This document shows, piece by piece, positions 17,472 to 28,770 of a stretch of DNA of 64,000 nt (its first letter is position 1; every line of letters starts with the position of its first letter). This stretch comes from Chitinophaga eiseniae. GTDB taxonomy: Bacteria; Bacteroidota; Bacteroidia; Chitinophagales; Chitinophagaceae. A model generated the notes under the pieces. That model ran no database searches and was not told the origin of the DNA. It saw only the letters and a program-made list of their open reading frames with translations. The translations under genes were made by a program, and so were the position numbers. The stretch spans positions 1,497,446-1,561,445 of the forward strand of contig NZ_JABAHZ010000001.1 in NCBI RefSeq assembly GCF_012641265.1. Direction: 5' to 3'.

Positions 17472-17521
17472 AACTACGATGGCCCCTATATGGCCCCTTT
17501 AGTTAATTCTGACGGAAGATA

Positions 17522-18694
17522 TTATTTACTCAACAACCCACTCACCAACCCTGCCTGCAATCCCCGCAACTCCGCCAGTCCCTTCAACCTTCCTATACAA
17601 GAATACCCGGGATAAGTTGTTTTATGCAGGTCGTCCATCATCTGGTGGCCATGATCCGGCCGTACTGGTAACGAAATATTCCGCTGTTTCATGAGCAGTA
17701 ATAATTCACGTACAATGCTTACCATGTCTGCATCGCCATCCAGGTGTGCTGCTTCGAAAAAATTTCCTACGTCATCACGACGGGTATTGCGCAGGTGCAG
17801 GAAATGAATATGCGCGCCCAATCGTTGAATGATTCCTGTGAGGTCGTTGCCTGGCCTTACACCGAGTGAACCGGTACAATAGCAGAGGCCATTTGCCGGC
17901 GAGGGTACGGCCTGTATGATACGATGTAAATCCGCTTCCGTGCTTACAATACGGGGCAGTCCCAGTACCGGGTAGGGAGGATCATCCGGATGGATCGCCA
18001 TCTTCAATCCCAGGGCTTCCGCCACCGGGATCACTTCTCCCAGGAAATAAAATAAGTTTTCTCTCAATTGATCAGCATCAATCTGTTGATAGGCGGTTAA
18101 AGCGGCCAATATTTCGGCAGGTTCAAAACGACCGCTACTTCCCGGCAAACCCAATAGCGCATTCCGGAACACGGTATCTTTCTGTTCATCGGTATGGGTT
18201 TGCCACCAGGCTTCTGCCAGCACTATTTCTGAGGAGCTATAATCGCTTGCAGCGCCTGGCCTTTTCAACATAAAAAGATCGAATGCCACAAAGGCCGCCC
18301 GTTCATAATAAAGCGCTTTACTACCATCAGGGAGCGGGTAACTGATATCCGTTCTTACCCAATCCAGCACGGGCATAAAGTTATAGGTAATGACTTTAAT
18401 TCCGCAGGCGGCCAGGTGATGCAGGCTTTCGCGGTAGTTAGCAATATGGGTGAGATAATGGCCGCTACGCCGCTTTATATCTTCGCTTACCGGTAAACTC
18501 TCTACTACCGTCCAACGCATGCCTGCCTGTTCAATAAGGGACTGCCGCTCGCTGATAGCGGCTAAGGACCAGACTTCTCCTACCGGCACCTGGTGCAGGG
18601 CGGTGACTACTCCCGCGCAACCTGCCTGCCGGATATCGCTTAAACTTACCGGATCATGCGGCCCAAACCACCGCATGGTTTCATGCATTAACAT
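17522..18694 (-). CDS. uxuA: Mannonate dehydratase
   Basis: Starting at the ATG at 18694 the product is 390 aa. The open frame extends to 18805, but those 37 extra residues do not look like UxuA and cross the operator. Family motifs are clear: RWFGPHDPVSLSDIRQAGCAGVVTALHQVPVGEVW (about 7-41), IKVITYNFMPVLDWVRTDI (about 102-120), KMAIHPDDPPYPVLGLPRIV (metal site, about 232-251), GLCYCTGSLGVRPGNDL, HIHFLHLRNTRR and VRPDHGHQMMDD (about 337-348). The enzyme removes water from D-mannonate to give 2-keto-3-deoxygluconate. This is the late step of glucuronate breakdown and follows the reactions of the genes across the divergent regulator. Confidence 0.95.
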   Translation of the reverse strand: MLMHETMRWFGPHDPVSLSDIRQAGCAGVVTALHQVPVGEVWSLAAISERQSLIEQAGMRWTVVESLPVSEDIKRRSGHYLTHIANYRESLHHLAACGIKVITYNFMPVLDWVRTDISYPLPDGSKALYYERAAFVAFDLFMLKRPGAASDYSSSEIVLAEAWWQTHTDEQKDTVFRNALLGLPGSSGRFEPAEILAALTAYQQIDADQLRENLFYFLGEVIPVAEALGLKMAIHPDDPPYPVLGLPRIVSTEADLHRIIQAVPSPANGLCYCTGSLGVRPGNDLTGIIQRLGAHIHFLHLRNTRRDDVGNFFEAAHLDGDADMVSIVRELLLLMKQRNISLPVRPDHGHQMMDDLHKTTYPGYSCIGRLKGLAELRGLQAGLVSGLLSK

Positions 18695-18789
18695 AATAGG
18701 TTGTTTTAACTTTTTACGTGAAATTCGGAGGCTGACGAAGGTGGTTACCTGGTCTTCTTCGAAGACGAATATAAGAAAAATTGAAACTG

Positions 18790-18805
18790 ACGTAACCGAT
18801 TGCAT
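18790..18805. promoter_or_regulatory. LacI-type operator in the uxuA/lacI divergent promoter region
   Basis: The site contains GTAACCGATTGC (18792-18803), close to the GCAACCGATTGC at 19.9 kb and to the usual LacI half-sites around a central CG. It lies where the -33 region of the uxuA promoter would fall (candidate minus-strand -7 TATATTCG at 18773-18766). It also overlaps the TTG upstream of the regulator gene. A repressor bound here could block both directions. Confidence 0.6.
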
Positions 18806-18853
18806 TTTTTATTCAAAAAAATTCACTTCCTTTGAAGAACAAGTTGAATCAAC

Positions 18854-19897
18854 ATGTCAGAAGAGCGGGAAATCACGATATACGACATAGCCAAATACCT
18901 GAATATATCGGCAGCCACGGTAAGCCGGGGGTTGAAAAACAACCCGATGATCAGCAAAACCACGCGGAAAAAGATCACAGATGCCGCGCAAATGTTGGGG
19001 TACCAGTCCAATGCTTTTGCCAGCAACCTGAGAAGCCGGCATACGCATACCCTGGGAGTCATTGTACCGCGGCTCAACAGCTACTTCATGTCTTCCGCCC
19101 TGGCAGGCATGGAAAACGCCGCTAGCCGTTATGGCTATAACCTGATCATTGCGCAATCGCTTGAAGATGCAGAGAAAGAAAAGCGCAATGTCGCCACGAT
19201 GTTTAACAAACGGGTGGATGGGCTACTCATCTCATTATCTTACAACACGCAGAATATCAATCACCTGGAGCCGTTCTTTAAACGAAAAATTCCGGTTATT
19301 TTCTTCGACCGGGTATACCCGCACAACGAGAGCACCTCGGTGGGGATCAACAACTTCGAGGCGGCGTACCAGGTTACCAAACACCTGATAGACCAGGGTT
19401 GTAAGCGAATCATGCACCTGGGAGGCAATGTGCTGAGAAATGTGTACCAGGAAAGGCTCGACGGGTACCGGAAAGCGCTGCAGGACCATCACCTGCCTTT
19501 TACAGAGAAGCTGCACCTCACCGGTCCTCTTTCTGAACAGGCCGGCGAAGATGCAGCCAGGCATATCCTGGAACTGTCGCCCGACAAACGCCCGGATGCC
19601 GTTTTTTCGGCCAACGATACCGCTGCGGTCTATTGCATGCTGGCCCTGCAGGCTGCCGGTATCCGTATCCCGGAAGACATTGCCTTCGCCGGCTTCAACA
19701 ATGATCCGATCAGCAAAGTGATCGCACCCAATCTTACCACAGTCGAATACCCCGGCGACAGCATCGGTCACACGGCCGCTACCTACCTGATTAACCACCT
19801 GAAAGGTATCAGCGACCTGTATGCCACCAATGCCATCACTCTTAGAGCCGATCTCGTAATACGGGCCTCTTCCCTGAAAAACAAGCACCCGGAATAA
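18854..19897 (+). CDS. LacI-family transcriptional regulator
   Basis: A 347-aa DNA-binding protein. The LacI HTH is at the N-terminus: EITIYDIAKYLNISAATVSRGLKNNPMISKTTRKKI (about 6-41), then the hinge AQMLGYQSNAFASNLRSRHTHT. A periplasmic-binding-protein-like effector domain follows, with LGVIVPRLNSYFMSSALAGME, VDGLLISLSYNTQNI, PVIFFDR and PDAVFSANDTAAVYCML. It sits between the dehydratase gene (divergent) and the alpha-glucuronidase operon, each preceded by a matching operator, so it probably represses glucuronate-use genes until an aldouronate or uronate inducer binds. Inducer identity is inference. Confidence 0.92.
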   Translation: MSEEREITIYDIAKYLNISAATVSRGLKNNPMISKTTRKKITDAAQMLGYQSNAFASNLRSRHTHTLGVIVPRLNSYFMSSALAGMENAASRYGYNLIIAQSLEDAEKEKRNVATMFNKRVDGLLISLSYNTQNINHLEPFFKRKIPVIFFDRVYPHNESTSVGINNFEAAYQVTKHLIDQGCKRIMHLGGNVLRNVYQERLDGYRKALQDHHLPFTEKLHLTGPLSEQAGEDAARHILELSPDKRPDAVFSANDTAAVYCMLALQAAGIRIPEDIAFAGFNNDPISKVIAPNLTTVEYPGDSIGHTAATYLINHLKGISDLYATNAITLRADLVIRASSLKNKHPE

Positions 19898-19915
19898 CTT
19901 TTTCGGGATTATGAA

Positions 19916-19929
19916 CGCAACCGATTGCG
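19916..19929. promoter_or_regulatory. LacI-type operator upstream of the alpha-glucuronidase gene
   Basis: CGCAACCGATTGCG has perfect 5-bp arms (CGCAA/TTGCG) around CCGA. It is 51 nt before the ATG at 19980 and shares its core with the site at 18792-18803. It overlaps the alternative upstream ATG at 19911, which supports the later start codon. Confidence 0.68.
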
Positions 19930-19979
19930 AAAAACAACTAAAAAATGACACTAAATCCATCAAACAGGTAGTTGTCGAT

Positions 19980-22130
19980 ATGAAAAATTCCACGTTATTG
20001 TTCTTATGTCTCTGCTGCTTTCTGCTTACCAAAGGAGAAAACGGGTATGACCTGTGGCTGCGGTATCCGCCGGTAGCCGATAAAATGCTGCAAGCTACCT
20101 ATCGCCGTCACATCAGCGCCATCATGATCAACCCGTCCGATGCCACCCTGAACATTGCCAGGCAGGAATTGCTTAATGGCCTCTCCCACCTGCTGCAAAC
20201 CCGGCTGTCGGCCACCACTACCCTCCACCAGGACGGCACAGTGGTCGCCGGTACACCGCAACAATCCCCGCTCCTCGCACAGGCGGACATTGGCGGTCTG
20301 CTGAAAGCTGCCGGCAACGAGGGTTTTGTGATCGTTCCCAAAACACTGCAAGGCAAGCGCTGTATCCTCATCAGCGGCAACACCTCCATAGGCGTGCTAT
20401 ATGGTGTATTTCATTTTCTGCGCGGGCTGCAAACCGCCCAGCCTGTTCCTGTTCTGCCAATCGTATCTGCGCCTAAAATCCAGTTACGCATGCTGGATCA
20501 CTGGGATAACCTTAATCGCACCGTAGAAAGAGGTTATGCCGGTTTTTCGATCTGGAACTGGCATACGCTGCCTACGTATATTGATCCCCGTTATATCGAC
20601 TATGCCCGGACCAATGCCTCTATCGGTATCAATGGAACCGTACTCACCAACGTTAACGCCAACGCCACGGTATTGACGCCGGCCTACCTGGAAAAAGTGA
20701 AAGCCCTGGCAGATGTATTCCGTCCCTACGGCATCCGGGTATACCTTACCGCCAGGTTCAGCGCCCCCATGGAAATTGGCGGACTGGCCACCGCCGATCC
20801 GCTGAATGACAGCGTACGCGGATGGTGGAAAGAAAAGATAAAAGAGATCTATTCCTATATTCCCGACTTCGGAGGTTTTCTCGTAAAAGCCAACAGCGAA
20901 GGACAACCAGGGCCACAGGACTATCACCGCACCCATGCCGATGGCGCCAATATGCTGGCAGATGCCATCGCTCCCTATAAAGGCATCGTGATATGGCGCG
21001 CATTCGTGTATAGTCACGATAACCCGGCAGATCGCCATAAACAGGCTTACGACGACTTCGTTCCGCTCGACGGGCAGTTCAGGCCTAATGTATTGTTGCA
21101 GGTAAAAAACGGAGCTATCGACTTCATGCCGCGTGAACCTTTTCATCCCCTGTTTGGCGCCATGCCTAAAACGCCGTTGATGATGGAGTTTCAGCTTACG
21201 CAGGAATACCTGGGACAGGGAACCAGCCTGGTTTTCCTGGCGCCCCTGTTCAAAGAAACACTGGAAAGCGATACCTACCGTAAAGGCGCTGGCAGCACCG
21301 TGGCTAAAGTTATTGATGGTAGTGTTGATCAACATACGCTCAGTGGTATGGCCGGCGTAGCCAATATTGGCAGTGATATCGACTGGTGCGGCCATCCCTT
21401 TGCGCAGGCCAACTGGTATGCGCTGGGGCGACTAACATGGGATCACACCCTTTCCAGTGAACAGATAGCTGAGGAATGGTTGCGTATGACCTTCTCCAAT
21501 GATCTTACTTTTCTAAAAAGTGCGACCCGCCTTATGCTGGAAAGCCGGGATATTATCGTACAATATTCCAACCCCATAGGATTGCATCATATCATGGGTA
21601 CGGGGCACCACTATGGGCCGGCACCCTGGGTCGACAACCAGCAACGCCCCGAATGGAACCCCGTTTATTACCACAAAGCAGATAGCGCCGGTATCGGCTT
21701 CGACCGTACGGCCACCGGCAGTAATGCTTTGGCACAATACCAGCCGGCTGTGCGCCGGCAGTGGGAAGACATAACTACCTGCGACGAAAAATACCTGCTA
21801 TGGTTTCATCATATGCCCTGGCATTTCCGCATGAAAAGCGGCAGGAACCTTTGGGAGGAACTGTGTTACCAATACTATACCGGCGCGGACCGGGTGACCG
21901 GTATGCAACATACCTGGGAAAGCCTGCGCCCTTTTGTAGACCCGCAGCGATTTGAGCAGGTGACCATGCTGTTGAAAATACAGCAACAGGAAGCCACCTG
22001 GTGGAGAAATGCCTGCCTGCTGTATTTCCGGACCTTCAGCCATATGCCGCTACCAGCGGGCTATGCACCGCCGGACAAAACATTGGAGTACTATCAACAG
22101 CTACAGTTCCCCTTTGCACCGGGTAACTGA
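19980..22130 (+). CDS. GH67 alpha-glucuronidase
   Basis: From the ATG at 19980 the protein is 716 aa, the usual GH67 size, and opens with a signal-like segment (STLLFLCLCCFLLTKGENGYDLWLRY). The family blocks are present: YGVFHFLRGLQT; RMLDHWDNLNRTVERGYAGFSIWNW (about 164-188); the conserved VKANSEGQPGP with its catalytic-acid Glu (near 280); and DGQFRPNVLLQVKNGAIDFMPREPFHPLFG (about 360-390) with the Asp/Glu general bases. The enzyme removes 4-O-methyl-glucuronic acid from the ends of xylo-oligosaccharides, probably in the periplasm. It leads an operon with an SDR (28 nt away) and an esterase. Confidence 0.93.
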   Translation: MKNSTLLFLCLCCFLLTKGENGYDLWLRYPPVADKMLQATYRRHISAIMINPSDATLNIARQELLNGLSHLLQTRLSATTTLHQDGTVVAGTPQQSPLLAQADIGGLLKAAGNEGFVIVPKTLQGKRCILISGNTSIGVLYGVFHFLRGLQTAQPVPVLPIVSAPKIQLRMLDHWDNLNRTVERGYAGFSIWNWHTLPTYIDPRYIDYARTNASIGINGTVLTNVNANATVLTPAYLEKVKALADVFRPYGIRVYLTARFSAPMEIGGLATADPLNDSVRGWWKEKIKEIYSYIPDFGGFLVKANSEGQPGPQDYHRTHADGANMLADAIAPYKGIVIWRAFVYSHDNPADRHKQAYDDFVPLDGQFRPNVLLQVKNGAIDFMPREPFHPLFGAMPKTPLMMEFQLTQEYLGQGTSLVFLAPLFKETLESDTYRKGAGSTVAKVIDGSVDQHTLSGMAGVANIGSDIDWCGHPFAQANWYALGRLTWDHTLSSEQIAEEWLRMTFSNDLTFLKSATRLMLESRDIIVQYSNPIGLHHIMGTGHHYGPAPWVDNQQRPEWNPVYYHKADSAGIGFDRTATGSNALAQYQPAVRRQWEDITTCDEKYLLWFHHMPWHFRMKSGRNLWEELCYQYYTGADRVTGMQHTWESLRPFVDPQRFEQVTMLLKIQQQEATWWRNACLLYFRTFSHMPLPAGYAPPDKTLEYYQQLQFPFAPGN

Positions 22131-22158
22131 TAACAACATTTTTAACAGCCGAAGAAAG

Positions 22159-22908
22159 ATGACAGCACTAAAAAGAAAATTAGCCATTGTAACAGGTGGT
22201 GGTTCGGGTATAGGTTTCGCGATCGCCGAAAAATTAATACAACAGGACATGAAAGTAATCATCCTGGGAAGAAATGCGGAGAGACTGGACGCTGCACGGC
22301 AACAGTTAGGCGATGCCTGCCATGCTATCCCCGCGGATATTACACACCTGGCTGCCATACCCGCGCTGGTAAACAGTATTGTGGAGCAGCATGGTCCCAT
22401 CAACATCCTGGTAAACAACGCGGGTATCAATCATAAAAAAGATTTTACAGAAGTTACTGATGAAGCATTTCAACAGGTGATGCTCACCAATGTGACTGCC
22501 GTATTTACCATGAGCCGCGAAGTGGTAAAGTCCATGTTGCCGCTGGGCGCTGGTTGCATTGTTAACATCAGCTCTATGGCGGCCCAATATGGTATTCCGA
22601 AAGTGATCGCCTATTCTGCCAGCAAAACGGCCATTGAGGGTATGACCCGGGCCATGGCGGTAGAATTATCGCCCAAAGGGATACGGGTAAATGCGATCGC
22701 CCCGGGGTTTATTTACTCCGATATGACCGCCAAGGCCCTGGACAGCGACCCTGAAAGAAAAGCCAGGGTATTTGGCCGTACGCCGATGGGTGCTATGGGG
22801 CAACCCACTGACATAGGCGATGCGGTTGTTTTTCTCAGTAGTGATGCTGCCCGGTTTATTACGGGCGTGGTATTGCCGGTGGATGGCGGCAACAGCATCG
22901 GTTTTTAA
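22159..22908 (+). CDS. SDR-family oxidoreductase, likely uronate/mannonate step
   Basis: Read from the ATG at 22159, after GAAGAAAG, the protein is 249 aa; the longer frame from 22009 overlaps the GH67 gene and is not used. Classical SDR motifs: TGGGSGIGFAIAEKL (NAD(P) loop, about 12-26), NNAGINHKKDF (about 87-97), the catalytic Ser in NISSMAAQYG, YSASK (Tyr/Lys, about 150-154), and the PGFIYSDMT substrate loop. No UxuB is in the locus, so this gene could supply the fructuronate/mannonate oxidoreductase step before UxuA. That assignment is by context only. Confidence 0.88.
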   Translation: MTALKRKLAIVTGGGSGIGFAIAEKLIQQDMKVIILGRNAERLDAARQQLGDACHAIPADITHLAAIPALVNSIVEQHGPINILVNNAGINHKKDFTEVTDEAFQQVMLTNVTAVFTMSREVVKSMLPLGAGCIVNISSMAAQYGIPKVIAYSASKTAIEGMTRAMAVELSPKGIRVNAIAPGFIYSDMTAKALDSDPERKARVFGRTPMGAMGQPTDIGDAVVFLSSDAARFITGVVLPVDGGNSIGF

Positions 22909-22928
22909 TGCATTGTAAATCTACTTAT

Positions 22929-24833
22929 ATGAAGCAATTGATGATTATTTTGCTCTGCTGTTGCAGTGTTTATATGGCAACAGCGCAAGTGAAACTTCCG
23001 CGACTGGTACGTGACAGCATGATCCTGCAGCGGGACGAAAAGATAAAACTATGGGGCTGGGCAGCCCCATCGGAAAAAGTAAAGGTACATTTCAGGAATG
23101 CTGACTATAAAACGACAACCGGCGCAGATGGCCGCTGGGCGGTATATTTACCCCCCACGCCCGCCGGCGGACCTTATAGTATGACGATTTCCGGAAGCAA
23201 CAAAATTGTGCTGCAGGATATCCTGTTTGGCGATGTATGGTTTTGTAGTGGCCAGTCGAACATGGTTCACGAGATGAACATTCACGATGTTACTTACCGC
23301 CGGGATATCCTGGCCGCCAATGACCCGGATATCCGGCAATTTCTTGTACCGCCCGTCAACGAGCTGGCTGGTCCGCAGGCTGATCTGCCAGGTGGTTCCT
23401 GGCAACCGGCTGTTGGAGAACAGGTAAGACCCTTTTCCGCAGTAGCCTATTTCTTTGCCAAAAGCATCCACGACACCTATCATATTCCGGTGGGTATTAT
23501 CAACGCCAGTATAGGAGGCACGCCTATAGAGGCGTGGATGAGTGAAGATGGCTTTAAGGATTTCCCGGCACAGGCAGCACTTATCCGGCAAAATAAAGAT
23601 ACCGCAGGATTCCGTCGCCAGCATATTCCGGTGATGACTGTCTTGCCCGCAGATGCCGGCCTTACCCAGCTTCCACGATGGTACGACACCACTTATTTAC
23701 CCAAAGGCTGGCGCCAGATCAACATTCCCGGCTACTGGGAAGACCAGGGGGCAAAAGATTTAAATGGTGTAGTATGGTATCGCCGTGAGATAACGTTACC
23801 GGCTTCCATGGAAGGAAAGCCTGCCCAGGTTTTCCTCGGGCGCATTGTGGACGCAGACGAACTATATATCAACGGTAAATTGGCGGGCCGCACGTTCTAT
23901 CAATATCCGCAACGCCGCTACCAGGTGCCGGCCGGGTTATTAAAAACAGGCAGGAACCTTTTCGTGGTACGCGTTACCAATACTGCCGGTAAAGGAGGAT
24001 TTGTACCCGATAAACCTTATTGCATTTTCTCTGGTACAGACACCATCGATTTGAAAGGATACTGGCAATACAAAGCCGGCGCAGTATATCCCCCTGTAGC
24101 CCCTCATTATACCCCACTTTCCCAAAATCAGCCAACAGCCCTTTACAACGCCATGGTAGCACCACTCATTGGTTATCCCATCAAAGGCATCTGTTGGTAC
24201 CAGGGGGAATCCAATACTGATCGTGCTGATCAATACAAAAAACTGCTACCCGCGTTGATCAGGGACTGGCGCAGCAAGTGGGGCAAGGACTCCCTTCCCT
24301 TCCTGTATGTACAACTACCCGGCTTCATGGACTACAACTACCTGCCTGTTGAAAGCAACTGGGCCAGGCTGCGGGAGGCGCAACTACAATCCTTGTCCAT
24401 ACCCCGCACCGCCATGGTGGTAGCTATTGACCTGGGAGAATGGAATGACATTCATCCGGATGATAAAAAATCAGTAGGCGGAAGACTGGCCCTCGCCGCC
24501 AGGGGTGTAGCCTACCGGGAGCCTGTCATTTACTCAGGTCCGCTGTATCACGCGGCAACTATTGAAGGGAATAAAATTACGATCAGCTTTACCCAAACCG
24601 GCAGCGGGCTCACTACCACGGACGGAGATGCTTTATCGGCATTTGAGATTGCCGGTGCCGATAAGAAATTTGTATGGGCTCAAACCAGCATCAGCGGGAA
24701 CCAGGTAACCGTATGGAGCGATGCTGTAAGCGCGCCGCTGTATGTACGGTATGCCTGGTCAGATAATCCCTTACAACCGAATTTATGTAACCAGGAAGGG
24801 TTGCCTGCTTCGCCTTTTAGAACCGATTGGTGA
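22929..24833 (+). CDS. SASA-type (sialate O-acetylesterase-like) carbohydrate esterase
   Basis: The preferred start is the ATG at 22929 (MKQLMIILLCCCSVYMATAQ signal), giving 634 aa; the earlier ATG at 22908 overlaps the SDR stop. The N-terminal part contains FGDVWFCSGQSNMVHEM (block I with the catalytic Ser, about 99-115), then VGIINASIGGTPIEAWMS (about 189-206). A jelly-roll insertion follows (RINIPGYW..WYRREITLP.., about 250-370), then GICWYQGESNTDRADQYKKLLPALI and EWNDIHPDDKKSVGGRLA (Asp/His, near 500-517). These SGNH-type enzymes remove acetyl groups from glycans; beside GH67 the natural guess is acetylated glucuronoxylan fragments. It is the last gene of the operon. Confidence 0.9.
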   Translation: MKQLMIILLCCCSVYMATAQVKLPRLVRDSMILQRDEKIKLWGWAAPSEKVKVHFRNADYKTTTGADGRWAVYLPPTPAGGPYSMTISGSNKIVLQDILFGDVWFCSGQSNMVHEMNIHDVTYRRDILAANDPDIRQFLVPPVNELAGPQADLPGGSWQPAVGEQVRPFSAVAYFFAKSIHDTYHIPVGIINASIGGTPIEAWMSEDGFKDFPAQAALIRQNKDTAGFRRQHIPVMTVLPADAGLTQLPRWYDTTYLPKGWRQINIPGYWEDQGAKDLNGVVWYRREITLPASMEGKPAQVFLGRIVDADELYINGKLAGRTFYQYPQRRYQVPAGLLKTGRNLFVVRVTNTAGKGGFVPDKPYCIFSGTDTIDLKGYWQYKAGAVYPPVAPHYTPLSQNQPTALYNAMVAPLIGYPIKGICWYQGESNTDRADQYKKLLPALIRDWRSKWGKDSLPFLYVQLPGFMDYNYLPVESNWARLREAQLQSLSIPRTAMVVAIDLGEWNDIHPDDKKSVGGRLALAARGVAYREPVIYSGPLYHAATIEGNKITISFTQTGSGLTTTDGDALSAFEIAGADKKFVWAQTSISGNQVTVWSDAVSAPLYVRYAWSDNPLQPNLCNQEGLPASPFRTDW

Positions 24834-27439
<2,606 letters not shown>

Positions 27440-27460
27440 ATTTTCACCAATGACAGTAAA

Positions 27461-27494
27461 GCAAAGAGGAATCTTCGTGAAGACTCCTCTTTGC
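27461..27494. terminator. Terminator after katG
   Basis: A near-perfect 16-bp stem (GCAAAGAGGAATCTTC at 27461-27476 with GAAGACTCCTCTTTGC at 27479-27494, one mismatch) is followed by TATTTTAA on the plus strand. It touches the stop codon of the minus-strand ankyrin gene and probably works for both. Confidence 0.82.
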
Positions 27495-28129
27495 TATTTT
27501 AATAAGTTTATCAGTTCCGCATCCGTTTCATCTAGCAATTCAAACGGCGTAGTGCCGTTCAGGTTAGGCACTGTTTTGTCGGCGCCGGCGTTGAGGAGTA
27601 GCCTCACGCATTCGGCCTGGTGATATTGGTTGGCTATGCCGCCGTATTTCAGGCCATGTACTGCCCAGAATAACGGCGTACTGCGGAATTCGGTGCACAG
27701 CTGATGAATATTGGCATGCTCCCGGATCAGTTTTGCTACCAATTGATCCCTGCCCACCCAGGCAGCCCAGTGCAGGGCCGTTCCGCCATGGCAACCGGCA
27801 TGATGGATGTCGGCGCCATTTTCTATATACAAAATACCCACCTGTTCGGCGTGCAGGCTGGCAGCCGCTACCAGGGGAGTATCCTGCCCTGCTGCTAACG
27901 TGTAACCGTTAACGTTGGCACCATGCGCTAAAAAGATGCTGGCTATTTCAACGCCTTCCTGGTCTGAGAAAGCATGAACGAAAACGCCATCGCAAACCCG
28001 GTGTAACGGATGCGCTTTGGTGGTGTTGTTTTCATCGAAAGGGATGCCTTCATTGGCTAATGACGGGTTTTGAGCAAGCGCTTGCCGGATCCCTTCATAA
28101 TCTTTGTGCATGATCAGTGTTCGCATCAT
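27494..28129 (-). CDS. Ankyrin-repeat protein
   Basis: A 211-aa cytoplasmic protein made mainly of ankyrin repeats. Recognisable units are THPLHRVCDG-like TKAHPLHRVCDG (about 37-48), DTPLVAAASLHAEQVGILYIENGADIHH (about 82-109), GTALHWAAWVGRDQLVAKLIREHANIH (about 114-140), STPLFWAVHGLKY..ECVRLLLNAGADKTV and GTTPFELLDE. Ankyrin repeats mediate protein contacts. In pseudomonads an ankyrin protein is encoded beside catalase KatB and needed for full activity; here the gene is convergent with katG. The link is suggestive but not shown. It follows the YdeI-like gene with a 47-nt gap, so it could also be the last gene of the ArsR operon. Confidence 0.88.
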   Translation of the reverse strand: MMRTLIMHKDYEGIRQALAQNPSLANEGIPFDENNTTKAHPLHRVCDGVFVHAFSDQEGVEIASIFLAHGANVNGYTLAAGQDTPLVAAASLHAEQVGILYIENGADIHHAGCHGGTALHWAAWVGRDQLVAKLIREHANIHQLCTEFRSTPLFWAVHGLKYGGIANQYHQAECVRLLLNAGADKTVPNLNGTTPFELLDETDAELINLLK

Positions 28130-28176
28130 ATGCTGCCTGTTTCAGGATGAAAGTAAACTTTGTCTGAGGTATCTCC

Positions 28177-28758
28177 TCACTCATCATCCAGCCCTTTTCC
28201 TGCGAGGATATGTTTCATATATTTTTCAACCCGGGAGGCCCGCGTCTTTGATTGTTTAGCGGCAGCAAAATAGAGCAGGTATCCCCGCTGACGGCCCGGT
28301 GTCAAGTCTTCAAAGGCTGTTCTCAATGCCGGCAGGGTATCCAGCTTTTGCTGGAATTCTTCCGGTACCGGGTACTCAGTGACCTTTTTATACTGCACTT
28401 TTGCCCCGGATTGTTCCAGTTCAATAGCTTCATGAATATAATTCACCAATATATTCTTCCTCTTATTAATGTCTTTCATACTGGTAAACCGCATCTGTCG
28501 CGCGGCCTGTACATTATCCGTTTGCTGGATCAGCACACCGTGCACATCGTTGATCAATGCACCTTTGAAGAATAGCACTGCGCAGTAATCTTTGAATCCA
28601 TGCATTAAGATGATGTTCTTATCGTGGAATGAGTAGCAGGGAACGCCCCATTTCAGGCCTTCTGTGAGTTGAGATTCCAATATGATGTTTCTTAGCTTTT
28701 CAAATTCCTCCTGCCACTTTTCCGCCCTGCCTATAAATGCATCGATCTTATGATTCAT
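28177..28758 (-). CDS. YdeI/OmdA-type protein with DUF1801 domain
   Basis: A 193-aa cytoplasmic protein. Residues about 10-115 look like DUF1801 (WQEEFEKLRNIILESQLTEGLKWGVPCYSFHDKNIILMHGFKDYCAVLFFKGALI). The C-terminal part (VPEEFQQKLDTLPALRTAFEDLTPGRQRGYLLYFAAAKQSKTRASRVEKYMKHI, about 131-184) is the OmdA/YdeI bacteriocin-protection-like helical domain. The combination is common in Bacteroidota and Bacillota; the molecular role is not known. It is the last or next-to-last gene of the ArsR-SRPBCC-DoxX run, 12 nt after DoxX. Confidence 0.85.
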   Translation of the reverse strand: MNHKIDAFIGRAEKWQEEFEKLRNIILESQLTEGLKWGVPCYSFHDKNIILMHGFKDYCAVLFFKGALINDVHGVLIQQTDNVQAARQMRFTSMKDINKRKNILVNYIHEAIELEQSGAKVQYKKVTEYPVPEEFQQKLDTLPALRTAFEDLTPGRQRGYLLYFAAAKQSKTRASRVEKYMKHILAGKGLDDE

Positions 28759-28770
28759 GTTATGCTGTTT

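Larger units (their letters stand above)
16816..17521. other. Non-coding gap upstream of susC with repeats and hairpins
   Basis: No confident gene lies in this 706-nt gap. It holds a perfect 7-bp hairpin (CCGGGAG 17207-17213 with CTCCCGG 17221-17227), a small hairpin GGCCT..AGGCC near 17108-17125, a possible 49-codon ORF (17194-17343, minus), and the 11-bp tandem repeat at 17420-17471. No exact TAnnTTTG box was found on the minus strand for the SusC gene. The frame 17379-17615 (+) runs through the repeat and into the dehydratase gene and is rejected. Confidence 0.6.

Noticed and set aside
17379..17615. A 78-codon plus-strand frame over the 11-bp repeat
   Set aside because: Its product is a repeat of LLPLYCPF created by the tandem DNA repeat, and its end overlaps uxuA on the opposite strand.
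19911..19979. Upstream start codon of the GH67 gene at 19911
   Set aside because: The extra 23 residues are unlike the family and the DNA there contains the LacI-type operator. The ATG at 19980 begins a normal signal peptide.
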